Assembly: GCF_014836765.1 (NCBI RefSeq)
Contig: NZ_JACSQG010000001.1
Span: 554,896-618,895, forward strand
Direction of reading: 5' to 3'
From: Serpens gallinarum
GTDB taxonomy: Bacteria; Pseudomonadota; Gammaproteobacteria; Pseudomonadales; Pseudomonadaceae
DNA length: 64,000 nt
Shown here: positions 52,966 through 64,000 of the stretch, in pieces
How positions within the stretch are numbered: position 1 is the stretch's first letter
How the letters are laid out: each line of letters begins with the position of its first letter
The notes under the pieces: generated by a model
Seen by the model: the letters and a program-made list of their open reading frames with translations, nothing else
Told to the model about the DNA's origin: nothing
Databases searched by the model: none
Position numbers and translations under genes: made by a program

Positions 52966-54315
52966 ATGAGCCTGATCGCTTCCGACCAATTCCGTATCGT
53001 TGTCGGCCTCGGCAAGAGCGGCATGTCCCTGGTGCGCCATTTGGCGCGCCGGGGATTGTCGTTTGCGGTGGCTGACACGCGCGCCAATCCGCCTGAGCTG
53101 GCCACCCTGCAGCAAGAATTTCCCGACGTTGAAGTGCGCTGCGGCGCGCTGGATGTCGAGTTTCTTTGCCAGGCCGATGAGCTTCTGGTCAGCCCGGGCC
53201 TGGCCATTGCCTCCCCGGCGTTGCAGGCAGCGGCGCAGCGCGGGGTGAAGCTTTCCGGCGACATCGAACTGTTCGCCCGCGAAGCGAAGGCGCCGATCAT
53301 TGCCATCACCGGCTCCAACGCCAAGAGCACCGTGACCACCCTGGTGGGCGAAATGGCCGCGGCGGCCGGCAGGAAGGTCGCCATTGGCGGCAACCTGGGC
53401 ACGCCGGCGCTGGATCTGCTGGCCGATGACGTCGAGCTGTATGTGATCGAGTTGTCCAGCTTCCAACTGGAAACCACCGAGCAGCTGAATGCCGAGGTGG
53501 CGACTTGCCTGAACGTCAGCGAAGACCACATGGACCGCTACAACGACCTGCAGGCCTACCACCTGGCCAAGCACCGCGTCTTTCGTGGCGCCCGGCAGGT
53601 GGTGATCAATCGCGATGATGCGCTGTCACGCCCGCTGGTGGCCGATCAGCTGCCGTGCTGGAGCTTTGGCCTGGGCAAGCCTGATTTCAAGGGCTTTGGT
53701 CTGACCGAGCTGCACGGCGAAAAATGGCTGACGTTCCAATTCGAGGCGCTGTTGCCGGTACGCGCGTTGAAAATGCGCGGAGCCCACAATCAAAGCAACG
53801 CGCTGGCTGCGCTGGCCCTCGGCCATGCCGTAGGGCTGCCTCTGGAGCCGATGCTGGCTACCCTGAAAACCTTTGCCGGTCTGCCGCATCGCTGCCAATG
53901 GGTGCGTGAATTGCGCGGCGTTCAGTATTACGACGACTCCAAGGCGACCAACGTCGGGGCCGCGTTGGCGGCGATCGAGGGTTTGGGCGCGGATATTGAC
54001 GGCAAGCTGGTGCTAATCGCTGGTGGCGATGGCAAAGGGGCGGATTTTTCACCGCTGCGCGCCCCAGTGGCCCGCTACTGCCGCGCGGTGGTGTTGCTCG
54101 GTCGCGATGCCGACCAGATTGCCGGCGCCCTGGGGGATGCCGTACCCCAGGCTAAGGTCGCAACCTTGGACGAAGCGGTGCAGCGCTGTGCCGAAATGGC
54201 TGAGCGCGGTGATGCCGTGCTGCTGTCGCCGGCGTGCGCCAGCCTCGACATGTTCAAGAATTTCGAAGAGCGTGGTCGCCTGTTCGCCCGTGCAGTGGAG
54301 GGCTTGCCACAATGA
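52966..54315 (+). CDS. murD: UDP-MurNAc-L-alanine:D-glutamate ligase MurD
   Basis: A 449-residue Mur ligase adding D-glutamate to UDP-MurNAc-L-Ala. N-terminal UDP-binding block FRIVVGLGKSGMSLVRHLAR, ATP loop AITGSNAKSTVTTLVGEM, and NVSEDHMDRY central motif. The P-loop reads SNAKST where many Mur ligases have TNGKST, usual for pseudomonad MurD as I recall it. Starts 13 bases after mraY; overlaps ftsW by 4 bases. Confidence 0.96.
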   Translation: MSLIASDQFRIVVGLGKSGMSLVRHLARRGLSFAVADTRANPPELATLQQEFPDVEVRCGALDVEFLCQADELLVSPGLAIASPALQAAAQRGVKLSGDIELFAREAKAPIIAITGSNAKSTVTTLVGEMAAAAGRKVAIGGNLGTPALDLLADDVELYVIELSSFQLETTEQLNAEVATCLNVSEDHMDRYNDLQAYHLAKHRVFRGARQVVINRDDALSRPLVADQLPCWSFGLGKPDFKGFGLTELHGEKWLTFQFEALLPVRALKMRGAHNQSNALAALALGHAVGLPLEPMLATLKTFAGLPHRCQWVRELRGVQYYDDSKATNVGAALAAIEGLGADIDGKLVLIAGGDGKGADFSPLRAPVARYCRAVVLLGRDADQIAGALGDAVPQAKVATLDEAVQRCAEMAERGDAVLLSPACASLDMFKNFEERGRLFARAVEGLPQ

Positions 54316-55520
54316 TCGCCTTCCTGCGCCCGTACCCGTCGCCGTTGTTCAGTCGGCGCGGCCTCGACCTGGACCTCCCGCTGTCGCTGGGGTGTCTGGC
54401 GTTGCTCGGGCTGGGATTGGTGATGGTAGCGTCGGCGTCTTCGGAAGTGGCGGCCGCGCAACTGGGCGATCCGCTTTATCACATGACCCGCCAACTGGTG
54501 TACATGGTCATCGGCCTAGTGGCCTGTGCCGTGGTGCTGATGGTGCCCATGGCCACGTGGCAGCGCCTGGGCTGGATGTTGCTGGCCGCAGCCTTCGCCA
54601 TGCTGGTCTTGGTGCTGCTGGTCGGACGCGAGGTCAACGGTTCGATTCGTTGGATCAGCTTGGGCATGATCAACGTGCAGCCCTCGGAAATCGCCAAGAT
54701 CTTCGTGGTGATCTATCTGGCCGGGTACCTGGTGCGTCGCCAGGAAGAGGTACGCGAAAGCTGGATGGGCTTCCTCAAGCCGATTTTCGTGTTGATCCCC
54801 ATGGCGGTGCTGTTGCTGCTGGAACCGGACTTCGGCGCCACCATCGTCTTGTTCGCCGCGGCGGCGGCCATGCTTTTCCTCGGCGGCGTGGGCCTGCTGC
54901 GCTTCGGGCTGTCGGCAGGGCTGGCAGTCGGTGCGTTGTACCTGCTGATCAAGACCCAGCCGTACCGCATGGCGCGTCTGACCACCTTTACCGACCCCTG
55001 GGCCGACCAATTCGGTGCGGGCTACCAATTGACCCAGGCGCTGATTGCCTTTGGCCGTGGCGAATGGTTTGGCGTCGGCCTGGGCAACAGCATTCAGAAG
55101 CAGTTCTACCTGCCCGAGGCGCACACCGATTTCGTTTTCGCCGTGTTGGCCGAGGAGCTGGGCATGGTGGGGGCCCTGATCACCTTGGCCTTGTTCGTGT
55201 TGATCAGCGTGCGCGCTCTGTACATCGGTCTATGGGCGCAAAAGGCCAAGCAGTTCTTCTCGGCGTATGTCGCCTATGGCCTGGCCTTTCTATGGATCGG
55301 CCAGTTTCTGATCAATATTGGCGTGAACGTCGGCTTGCTGCCGACCAAGGGCCTGACCTTGCCATTCCTGAGCTACGGCGGCAGTTCGCTGGTGATCTGC
55401 TGCGTAAGCCTGGGGTTGTTGTTGCGTATCGAGTGGGAACGACGTTCCCAGCTCGGCAACGAAAATTTTGAATTCAGCGAAACGGATTTTGCCGAGGAGG
55501 ACGTGCGACATGCGCGGTAA
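54312..55520 (+). CDS. ftsW: Septal peptidoglycan glycosyltransferase FtsW
   Basis: A 402-residue SEDS-family polymerase with about ten membrane helices. Conserved segments are GREVNGSIRWISLGMINVQP near residue 105, LLEPDFGATIVL, and KGLTLPFLSYGGSSLVICC near the C terminus. With FtsI it builds septal glycan from lipid II. ATG at 54312 overlaps the murD stop; the end overlaps murG by 11 bases. Confidence 0.97.
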   Translation: MIAFLRPYPSPLFSRRGLDLDLPLSLGCLALLGLGLVMVASASSEVAAAQLGDPLYHMTRQLVYMVIGLVACAVVLMVPMATWQRLGWMLLAAAFAMLVLVLLVGREVNGSIRWISLGMINVQPSEIAKIFVVIYLAGYLVRRQEEVRESWMGFLKPIFVLIPMAVLLLLEPDFGATIVLFAAAAAMLFLGGVGLLRFGLSAGLAVGALYLLIKTQPYRMARLTTFTDPWADQFGAGYQLTQALIAFGRGEWFGVGLGNSIQKQFYLPEAHTDFVFAVLAEELGMVGALITLALFVLISVRALYIGLWAQKAKQFFSAYVAYGLAFLWIGQFLINIGVNVGLLPTKGLTLPFLSYGGSSLVICCVSLGLLLRIEWERRSQLGNENFEFSETDFAEEDVRHAR

Positions 55521-56572
55521 TGTCCTGATCATGGCGGGTGGCACAGGCGGCCACGTATTCCCGGCGTTGGCCTGCGCGCGCGAATTCCAGGCGCGTGGCT
55601 ATCGTGTTCACTGGCTGGGTACTGCACGCGGCATTGAAAACCGCCTGGTTCCTGACGCCAATCTGCCCCTGCACCTGATTGAGGTCAGCGGCCTGCGTGG
55701 CAAGGGTCTGCTGGCGCTGCTCAAGGCGCCTGTGCAGTTGTTCAAGGCGCTGATGCAGGCCCGCGACCTGGTGCGCACGGTGCGTCCGGTGTGCGTGCTC
55801 GGCATGGGTGGTTATGTGACGGGACCCGGCGGGCTGGCGGCGCGCCTGTGCGGCGTGCCCCTGATCATCCATGAGCAGAACGCCGTGGCCGGTACTGCCA
55901 ACCGCAGCCTGGCGTGGTTTGCCCAGCGCATTTGCGAAGCCTTCCCTAACACCTTTACACGCAGCGCCAAGCGCCGTACCACGGGTAATCCGGTGCGCAG
56001 TGAGTTGTTTCTCGACACCCCCCGCGCGCCACTGGCAGGGCGTCCGGCCAATCTACTGGTGTTGGGCGGCAGCCTGGGTGCCGAGCCCTTGAACAAGCTG
56101 GTGCCAGCGGCACTGTCGCACCTGCTCGAAGAGGAGCGTCCGGCCGTGGTGCATCAGACCGGTGCTCAGCATGCCGAAATCACCCAGCAGCGTTATGCCG
56201 AGGCCGGCCTCAAGGCCCATGTCGCGCCCTTCATCGATGACATGGCCGGGGCTTATGCCTGGGCCGACCTGGTGATCTGCCGCGCTGGCGCGCTGACTGT
56301 CAGCGAACTGGCCGCCGCCGGGCTGCCGGCTTTTCTGGTGCCGCTGCCCCATGCCATAGATGACCACCAGACGCGCAATGCCGAATTTCTGGCCCGGGAG
56401 GGCGCTGCCATCCTGTTGCCGCAAGCCACTACAGATGCGGCCGAGCTGGCTGCGCAGCTGAACGAGGTGCTGATGCAACCGCAACGACTCGAGGCCATGG
56501 GCGCCACCGCCCGCGATCTGGCTATGCCCGATGCCACCCGCCGGGTGGTGGATATTTGCCTGGAGGTGGCCC

Positions 56573-56580
<8 letters not shown>
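55510..56580 (+). CDS. murG: UDP-GlcNAc:lipid I transferase MurG
   Basis: A 356-residue GT-B glycosyltransferase that adds GlcNAc to lipid I at the inner membrane to form lipid II. N-terminal glycine-rich loop [16 protein letters not shown], the second loop [14 protein letters not shown], and the UDP-GlcNAc-binding region [22 protein letters not shown] at 55510 lies inside ftsW. Confidence 0.97.
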
Positions 56581-58971
<2,391 letters not shown>

Positions 58972-58972
58972 C

Positions 58973-59836
58973 ATGGGCGCTTTCCAGCTTCGTCATCAGC
59001 CCCCCGCAACCGGCCGCAAGCCGGCCCCCCGAGGCGCCAGTCGCCCGGTGGCCCGCGAGCCGTTGCGGGCGCGTTTGCCGAAGCTGGCACCGCAAACCCT
59101 CAAGCGCCTCGGCTGGGTTCTGATGCTGGTGGGATTGCTGTGGAGCGGCCATGAACTGACCCCGCGCCTGTTGCCCTTTATCGACCAGCCGATTGCCAGG
59201 ATCGGAATCAACGGGGAACTCAACTACACCAGCGCGCAGACCGTGGAGCAACGCATCGGGCCTTTCGTCGAGAGCAGTTTCTTCAGCCTGGACCTGGCAG
59301 GGATGCGCGCCGCCCTGGAAAGCATGCCGTGGATCGCCAGCGCGGACGTTCGGCGCATCTGGCCGGATCAGGTGCAGATCCAGTTGCATGAATATCTGCC
59401 GATCGCCCGCTGGGGCGAAGAGGGGCTGCTCAACAACCAGGGCGAGGCGTTCGTACCTCGTGAATTGAGCACTTATCACTACCTGCCGCAGTTGCACGGC
59501 CCGGAGCGGGCCAAGCAGCGGATCATGCAGCACTACCAGGTACTGAGCCAAATGCTGCGCCCGTTGGGGTTCAGCATCCGCCGCCTGGAATTGCGTGAGC
59601 GCGGCAGCTGGTTCGTGTCGCTGGGGTCGGGTGAGGCGGGGCAGTCCCTTGAGCTGCTGCTTGGACGCGACCATATCGTTGAAAAAATGCATCGCCTGGT
59701 GGCCATTTATGACAAGGCCCTGAAATCGCAGATAGCCAACATCGAGCGCATCGATCTGCGTTATGCCAACGGCCTGGCCGTGGCGTGGCGCGAGCCGGTG
59801 AGCGACACGGCCGCCTCCGGGCGAACCGTGAATTGA
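58973..59836 (+). CDS. ftsQ: Cell division protein FtsQ
   Basis: A 287-residue bitopic membrane protein. A basic, proline-rich cytoplasmic N terminus precedes a membrane helix (RLGWVLMLVGLLWSGHEL, about 44-61), then a POTRA domain (PIARIGINGELNYTSAQTVE onward) and a beta domain that binds FtsB-FtsL. Starts one base after the ddl stop; ftsA follows by 16 bases. Confidence 0.95.
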   Translation: MGAFQLRHQPPATGRKPAPRGASRPVAREPLRARLPKLAPQTLKRLGWVLMLVGLLWSGHELTPRLLPFIDQPIARIGINGELNYTSAQTVEQRIGPFVESSFFSLDLAGMRAALESMPWIASADVRRIWPDQVQIQLHEYLPIARWGEEGLLNNQGEAFVPRELSTYHYLPQLHGPERAKQRIMQHYQVLSQMLRPLGFSIRRLELRERGSWFVSLGSGEAGQSLELLLGRDHIVEKMHRLVAIYDKALKSQIANIERIDLRYANGLAVAWREPVSDTAASGRTVN

Positions 59837-59852
59837 GGAGAAGACAGCAGAT

Positions 59853-61100
59853 ATGTCAACTGTGCAGAGCGGCAAGATGATCGTCGGCCTGGACATCGGC
59901 ACCTCCAAGGTGGTGGCGTTGGTCGGTGAGGTCGGCGATGACGGCCAACTGGAGATCGTCGGGATCGGCTCGCACCCTTCCCGCGGCCTGAAAAAGGGTG
60001 TGGTGGTGAATATCGAGTCCACCGTGCAGTCCATCCAGCGAGCGGTGGAAGAAGCCCAGCAAATGGCGGGCTGCTACATCCACTCAGCATTTGTCGGCCT
60101 GGCCGGTAACCATATTCGCAGCCTGAACTCCCACGGCATCGTGGCCATTCGTGATCGCGAAGTCAGTACTGCGGACCTCGAGCGCGTGCTGGATGCCGCA
60201 CAGGCCGTCGCCATTCCAGCCGACCAGCGCGTATTGCACACGCTGCCGCAGGATTACGTGATCGACAACCAGGAGGGTGTGCGCGAGCCGTTGGGCATGT
60301 CCGGCGTACGCCTGGAGGCCAAGGTGCATGTGGTCACCTGTGCGGTGAATTCCGCGCAGAACATCGAAAAATGCGTGCGTCGTTGCGGCCTGGAAGTCGA
60401 CGACATCATCCTCGAACAACTGGCCTCGGCCTATGCGGTGCTCACTGAGGATGAAAAAGAGCTGGGCGTGTGCCTGGTGGACATTGGCGGCGGCACCACC
60501 GACATCGCGATTTTCACTGAAGGGGCGATTCGCCACACCGCCGTAATTCCCATTGCTGGCGACCAGGTCACAAACGACATCGCCATGGCCTTGCGCACAC
60601 CGACGCAGTATGCCGAAGAGATCAAGATTCGATATGCTTGCGCGCTTGCCAATCTGGCGGGCGCCGGGGAAACCATCAAGGTGCCCAGTGTCGGCGATCG
60701 ACCGCCGCGGGAATTGTCCCGTCAGGCATTGGCAGAAGTGGTCGAGCCGCGCTACGACGAACTTTTCACGCTGATTCAGGCCGAACTGCGGCGTAGTGGC
60801 TATGAGGACATGATCCCGGCAGGCATCGTCCTCACCGGTGGGACCGCGAAAATGGAAGGCGCAGTCGATCTGGCCGAAGAAATCTTTCACATGCCGGTAC
60901 GTCTAGGCGTGCCACATAGCGTCAAGGGACTGGCCAACGTGGTGCGCAACCCCATTTATTCAACGGGCGTGGGCCTACTGCTCTACGGGCTGAAGAAGCA
61001 GGCCGACGGCTTCATCATGCCCAGCCCCGGTACGTTTGGCGAAGACGCCAGGATACCTGTTCTGGAGCGGATGAAGCGGTGGTTCCAGGGCAACTTCTGA
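59853..61100 (+). CDS. ftsA: Cell division protein FtsA
   Basis: A 415-residue actin-fold protein that tethers FtsZ to the membrane. Phosphate 1 loop MIVGLDIGTSKVVALVGEV, phosphate 2 loop VCLVDIGGGTTDIAIFTEG, adenosine motif IVLTGGTAKMEGAVDLAE, and the C-terminal amphipathic membrane-targeting helix PVLERMKRWFQGNF. Confidence 0.97.
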   Translation: MSTVQSGKMIVGLDIGTSKVVALVGEVGDDGQLEIVGIGSHPSRGLKKGVVVNIESTVQSIQRAVEEAQQMAGCYIHSAFVGLAGNHIRSLNSHGIVAIRDREVSTADLERVLDAAQAVAIPADQRVLHTLPQDYVIDNQEGVREPLGMSGVRLEAKVHVVTCAVNSAQNIEKCVRRCGLEVDDIILEQLASAYAVLTEDEKELGVCLVDIGGGTTDIAIFTEGAIRHTAVIPIAGDQVTNDIAMALRTPTQYAEEIKIRYACALANLAGAGETIKVPSVGDRPPRELSRQALAEVVEPRYDELFTLIQAELRRSGYEDMIPAGIVLTGGTAKMEGAVDLAEEIFHMPVRLGVPHSVKGLANVVRNPIYSTGVGLLLYGLKKQADGFIMPSPGTFGEDARIPVLERMKRWFQGNF

Positions 61101-61147
61101 CAAGCAGTAGCAGTAAGGTAAAACGAGAAGAGAGAGGAGAGGGAATC

Positions 61148-62341
61148 ATGTTCGAGCTCGTAGATAACGTTACGCAAAACGCGGTCATCAAGGTGATCGG
61201 CGTCGGTGGCGGTGGTGGTAATGCCGTCAATCACATGGTCCGCAGCAACATCGAAGGCGTCGAGTTCATCTGCGCCAACACCGATGCCCAGGCGTTGAAA
61301 AACATTGGTGCGCGCACCGTGTTGCAACTGGGCCGCAGCGTGACCAAGGGCCTGGGTGCAGGAACCAATCCGGAGATCGGTCGCCAGGCGGCACTCGAAG
61401 ACCGTGAGCGCGTGGCTGAAGTACTGCAGGGCGCGGACATGGTGTTCATCACCACAGGCATGGGTGGCGGTACCGGTACCGGTGCGGCGCCTATCATTGC
61501 GCAGGTAGCCAAGGAAATGGGCATCCTGACCGTTGCGGTGGTGACCCGTCCATTCCCCTTCGAAGGCAAGAAGCGCATGCTGGTGGCCGATGAAGGCATT
61601 CGCCAGTTGGCCGAATGCGTCGACTCGCTGATCACTATCCCCAACGAAAAATTGCTGACCATTCTCGGCAAGGACGCAACCCTGCTGTCCGCCTTCGCCA
61701 AGGCTGACGACGTGCTGTGCGGTGCGGTACGCGGTATCTCCGACATCATGCTGCGTGAAGGCCTGATGAACGTCGACTTTGCCGACGTGAAAACCGTGAT
61801 GGCGGAAATGGGCATGGCGATGATGGGCACCGGCAGTGCCAGCGGCCCGAATCGTGCCCGTGAGGCTACCGAGGCGGCGATCCGCAATCCGCTGCTGGAA
61901 GACGTCAATCTGCAGGGCGCTCGCGGCATTCTGGTCAACATCACGGCGGGTCTGGACCTGTCCCTGGGCGAATACGCCACCGTGGGCGAGATCGTCAACG
62001 CCTTTGCATCCGACAATGCCACCGTTAAGGTGGGGGCGGTGGTCGACCCGGATCTGCGCGATGAGTTGCATGTGACTGTGGTCGCCACAGGGCTTGGCCC
62101 GGCCAAAGCCGAGAAGCCTGTCAAGGTGATCGATAACACGCTGCAGACCAACGCTACCGCAGCCTCTACGCCGGTCGCCGCGACTCAGCGGGGCGAGCCG
62201 GCGGCTGTTAACTATCGGGATCTGGAGCGGCCTACGGTCATGCGTAATCAGGGGCAGGCCTCCATGGCGCCCAAGCATAATCCGCAGGAAGATCTGGATT
62301 ACCTGGATATTCCAGCATTCCTTCGTCGTCAGGCCGATTGA
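61148..62341 (+). CDS. ftsZ: Cell division GTPase FtsZ
   Basis: A 397-residue tubulin homologue that forms the Z ring. The GTP signature MGGGTGTGAAPIIAQVAKE lies near residue 105, the N-terminal IGVGGGGGNAVNHMVRS near residue 20, and the T7 loop NVDFADVKTVMAEMG near residue 210. After a variable linker the C-terminal conserved peptide DYLDIPAFLRRQAD binds FtsA, ZipA and others. The ATG at 61148 follows GGAGAGGG (61136-61143). Confidence 0.98.
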   Translation: MFELVDNVTQNAVIKVIGVGGGGGNAVNHMVRSNIEGVEFICANTDAQALKNIGARTVLQLGRSVTKGLGAGTNPEIGRQAALEDRERVAEVLQGADMVFITTGMGGGTGTGAAPIIAQVAKEMGILTVAVVTRPFPFEGKKRMLVADEGIRQLAECVDSLITIPNEKLLTILGKDATLLSAFAKADDVLCGAVRGISDIMLREGLMNVDFADVKTVMAEMGMAMMGTGSASGPNRAREATEAAIRNPLLEDVNLQGARGILVNITAGLDLSLGEYATVGEIVNAFASDNATVKVGAVVDPDLRDELHVTVVATGLGPAKAEKPVKVIDNTLQTNATAASTPVAATQRGEPAAVNYRDLERPTVMRNQGQASMAPKHNPQEDLDYLDIPAFLRRQAD

Positions 62342-62372
62342 CGGAGCTTATCAGGATGATTTGCGTGTTCGG

Positions 62373-63363
<991 letters not shown>

Positions 63364-63742
63364 TTCACCGAACTCTTCTCTTCTCTTTTCTTTTTTCAGG
63401 CCACCTTTGGGTGGCCTTTTTTTTGCCTGCAGCCTCGCCCACATCGGCATGTGGCGTGGACGAAGCATCTTGGTGCCTCGTAATGCAGTGCTCCGCCTGT
63501 TTCGGCGTGTGCTCATCTTTGCCTCCCAACAGGGCCTCGTTGCCCAGGCGATGCCGCCTATAAACGAGGTCCAGCCGATGACTGCGCTTCGGCGCCGCTG
63601 GGCTGCCCATGAGGCAACAATGGGCCGCTAATTGCCGCAAGCGGTGAGACATTGCCTCCTGCAGCCATGCGACAGACGGTAGCGCCAACGGAAATGCCTA
63701 ATTGCCACCATGGTCTTTTTCTTGCATGATCGTATTGTGCTA
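63364..63742. other. Non-coding interval between lpxC and the DciA-like gene
   Basis: No gene supported. Contents are the lpxC terminator (63398-63424), a hairpin GCCCAT/ATGGGC (63605-63610/63620-63625) with a 9-nt loop, and two copies of CTAATTGCC exactly 70 bases apart (63628-63636 and 63698-63706). Open frames are short and run across the terminator. A small RNA is possible, unproven. Confidence 0.6.
63398..63424 (+). terminator. Intrinsic terminator after lpxC
   Basis: AGGCCACC (63398-63405) pairs with GGTGGCCT (63410-63417) around TTTG, followed by a run of seven T. An A/T-rich tract upstream (63391-63396) makes it partly bidirectional. Confidence 0.93.
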
Positions 63743-64000
63743 TCACGGCCGGTCGGGTTTTTTGACACGACTTGCCAGGCGTTCCAAGGCCTCTCGCAAT
63801 TTTGGGTCATCGATAGCTGCTGCGGTTTCCTGAATGTTGCGTGCGGCAAAAGGAGTCAGTTCCGGTGTGTGACTGGGAGCACGGTTCGAGGTGTGAGGTG
63901 GTTGCACCTTGAACAGGATTCTCGTTAGGTTCGCGAACTCTTCGCACGCCTGCAATTGGCGCAGCAATCGGCGTTGTTGATAACGCAAGCGAGTGGCCCA
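63743..64000 (-). CDS. DciA/DUF721 family protein, C-terminal part (5' end outside window)
   Basis: The last 85 codons of a protein whose start is beyond 64000; the frame is open to the edge and reads WATRLRYQQRRLLRQL there. This matches the conserved DUF721 region ending GHWATRLRYQQ-RRLLRQLQ. The DUF721 group includes DciA, the ancestral loader of the replicative helicase DnaB in bacteria lacking DnaC. The visible C-terminal tail is variable and proline/serine-rich before NIQETAAAIDDPKLREALER. Placement downstream and convergent with lpxC fits PA4405 as I recall it. The DciA role is from the family, and only part of the domain is visible. Confidence 0.8.
   Translation of the reverse strand, partial: WATRLRYQQRRLLRQLQACEEFANLTRILFKVQPPHTSNRAPSHTPELTPFAARNIQETAAAIDDPKLREALERLASRVKKPDRP

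Noticed and set aside
52065-53531. 488-codon antisense frame opposite mraY/murD
   Set aside because: Crosses two well-supported essential genes, composition typical of antisense shadows, no domain.
60983-62278. 431-codon antisense frame opposite ftsZ
   Set aside because: Same reasoning; ftsZ on plus is certain and the antisense product has no family resemblance.

Overview
The window is a contiguous block of conserved chromosome from a gammaproteobacterium, almost certainly a Pseudomonas. The basis is family recognition and gene order: yhdP-nit-tldD, the lpt-rpoN-hpf-ptsN-rapZ-ptsO operon, mlaFEDCB-ibaG-murA-hisGDC, algW, cysD/cysNC, trpS-zapE, rplM-rpsI-petABC-sspAB, rnpB and the division and cell wall (dcw) cluster mraZ to lpxC follow one another as I remember them from PAO1 (about PA4476 down to PA4405). 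DNA is GC-rich throughout. I saw no insertion sequence, prophage, CRISPR array, tRNA, rRNA operon or island.

Region 1 (1-6.7 kb, mostly +): the 3' part of yhdP, a nitrilase-family amidase, tldD, darP (minus) and pmbA/tldE. Region 2 (6.7-13.7 kb, all -): kdsD-kdsC-lptC-lptA-lptB-rpoN-hpf-ptsN-rapZ-ptsO, joining Kdo synthesis and LPS export to sigma-54 and the nitrogen PTS. Region 3 (13.9-22.2 kb, +): the Mla phospholipid transporter, ibaG, murA and hisG/hisD/hisC. Region 4 (22.2-35.5 kb, both strands): algW, a Nif3-like protein, cysD-cysNC (sulfate activation), zapG, an alpha/beta hydrolase, trpS with a C-terminal extension, zapE, an unrecognised exported protein, a GlxA-type AraC regulator divergent from an acyl-CoA dehydrogenase, and endonuclease V. 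Region 5 (35.5-44 kb): rplM-rpsI, the cytochrome bc1 complex, sspA-sspB, then on minus lpoA-yraN-diaA/gmhA-dolP. Region 6 (44-64 kb, +): rsmI, the RNase P RNA, the complete dcw cluster of fifteen genes plus lpxC, and the C-terminal part of a DciA/DUF721 protein on minus at the right edge.

The common theme is the cell envelope: peptidoglycan precursors (murA; murE to ddl), septal machinery (ftsL, ftsI, ftsW, ftsQ, ftsA, ftsZ, zapE, zapG), LPS (kdsD, kdsC, lptABC, lpxC), lipid asymmetry (mla, yhdP), the envelope stress protease algW and the synthase activator lpoA. Respiratory, histidine, sulfur and translation genes are interspersed.

I did not find an undescribed multi-gene system. The best leads are small: an imperfect palindromic element between hisG and hisD, a shared decamer around darP, an extra domain on TrpS, unusual kinase motifs in CysNC, an unknown exported protein at 31.4-32.4 kb, and two untranslated stretches (rplM leader; lpxC-dciA gap) that could hold RNA elements. 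Statements about other genomes are from memory and were not searched.
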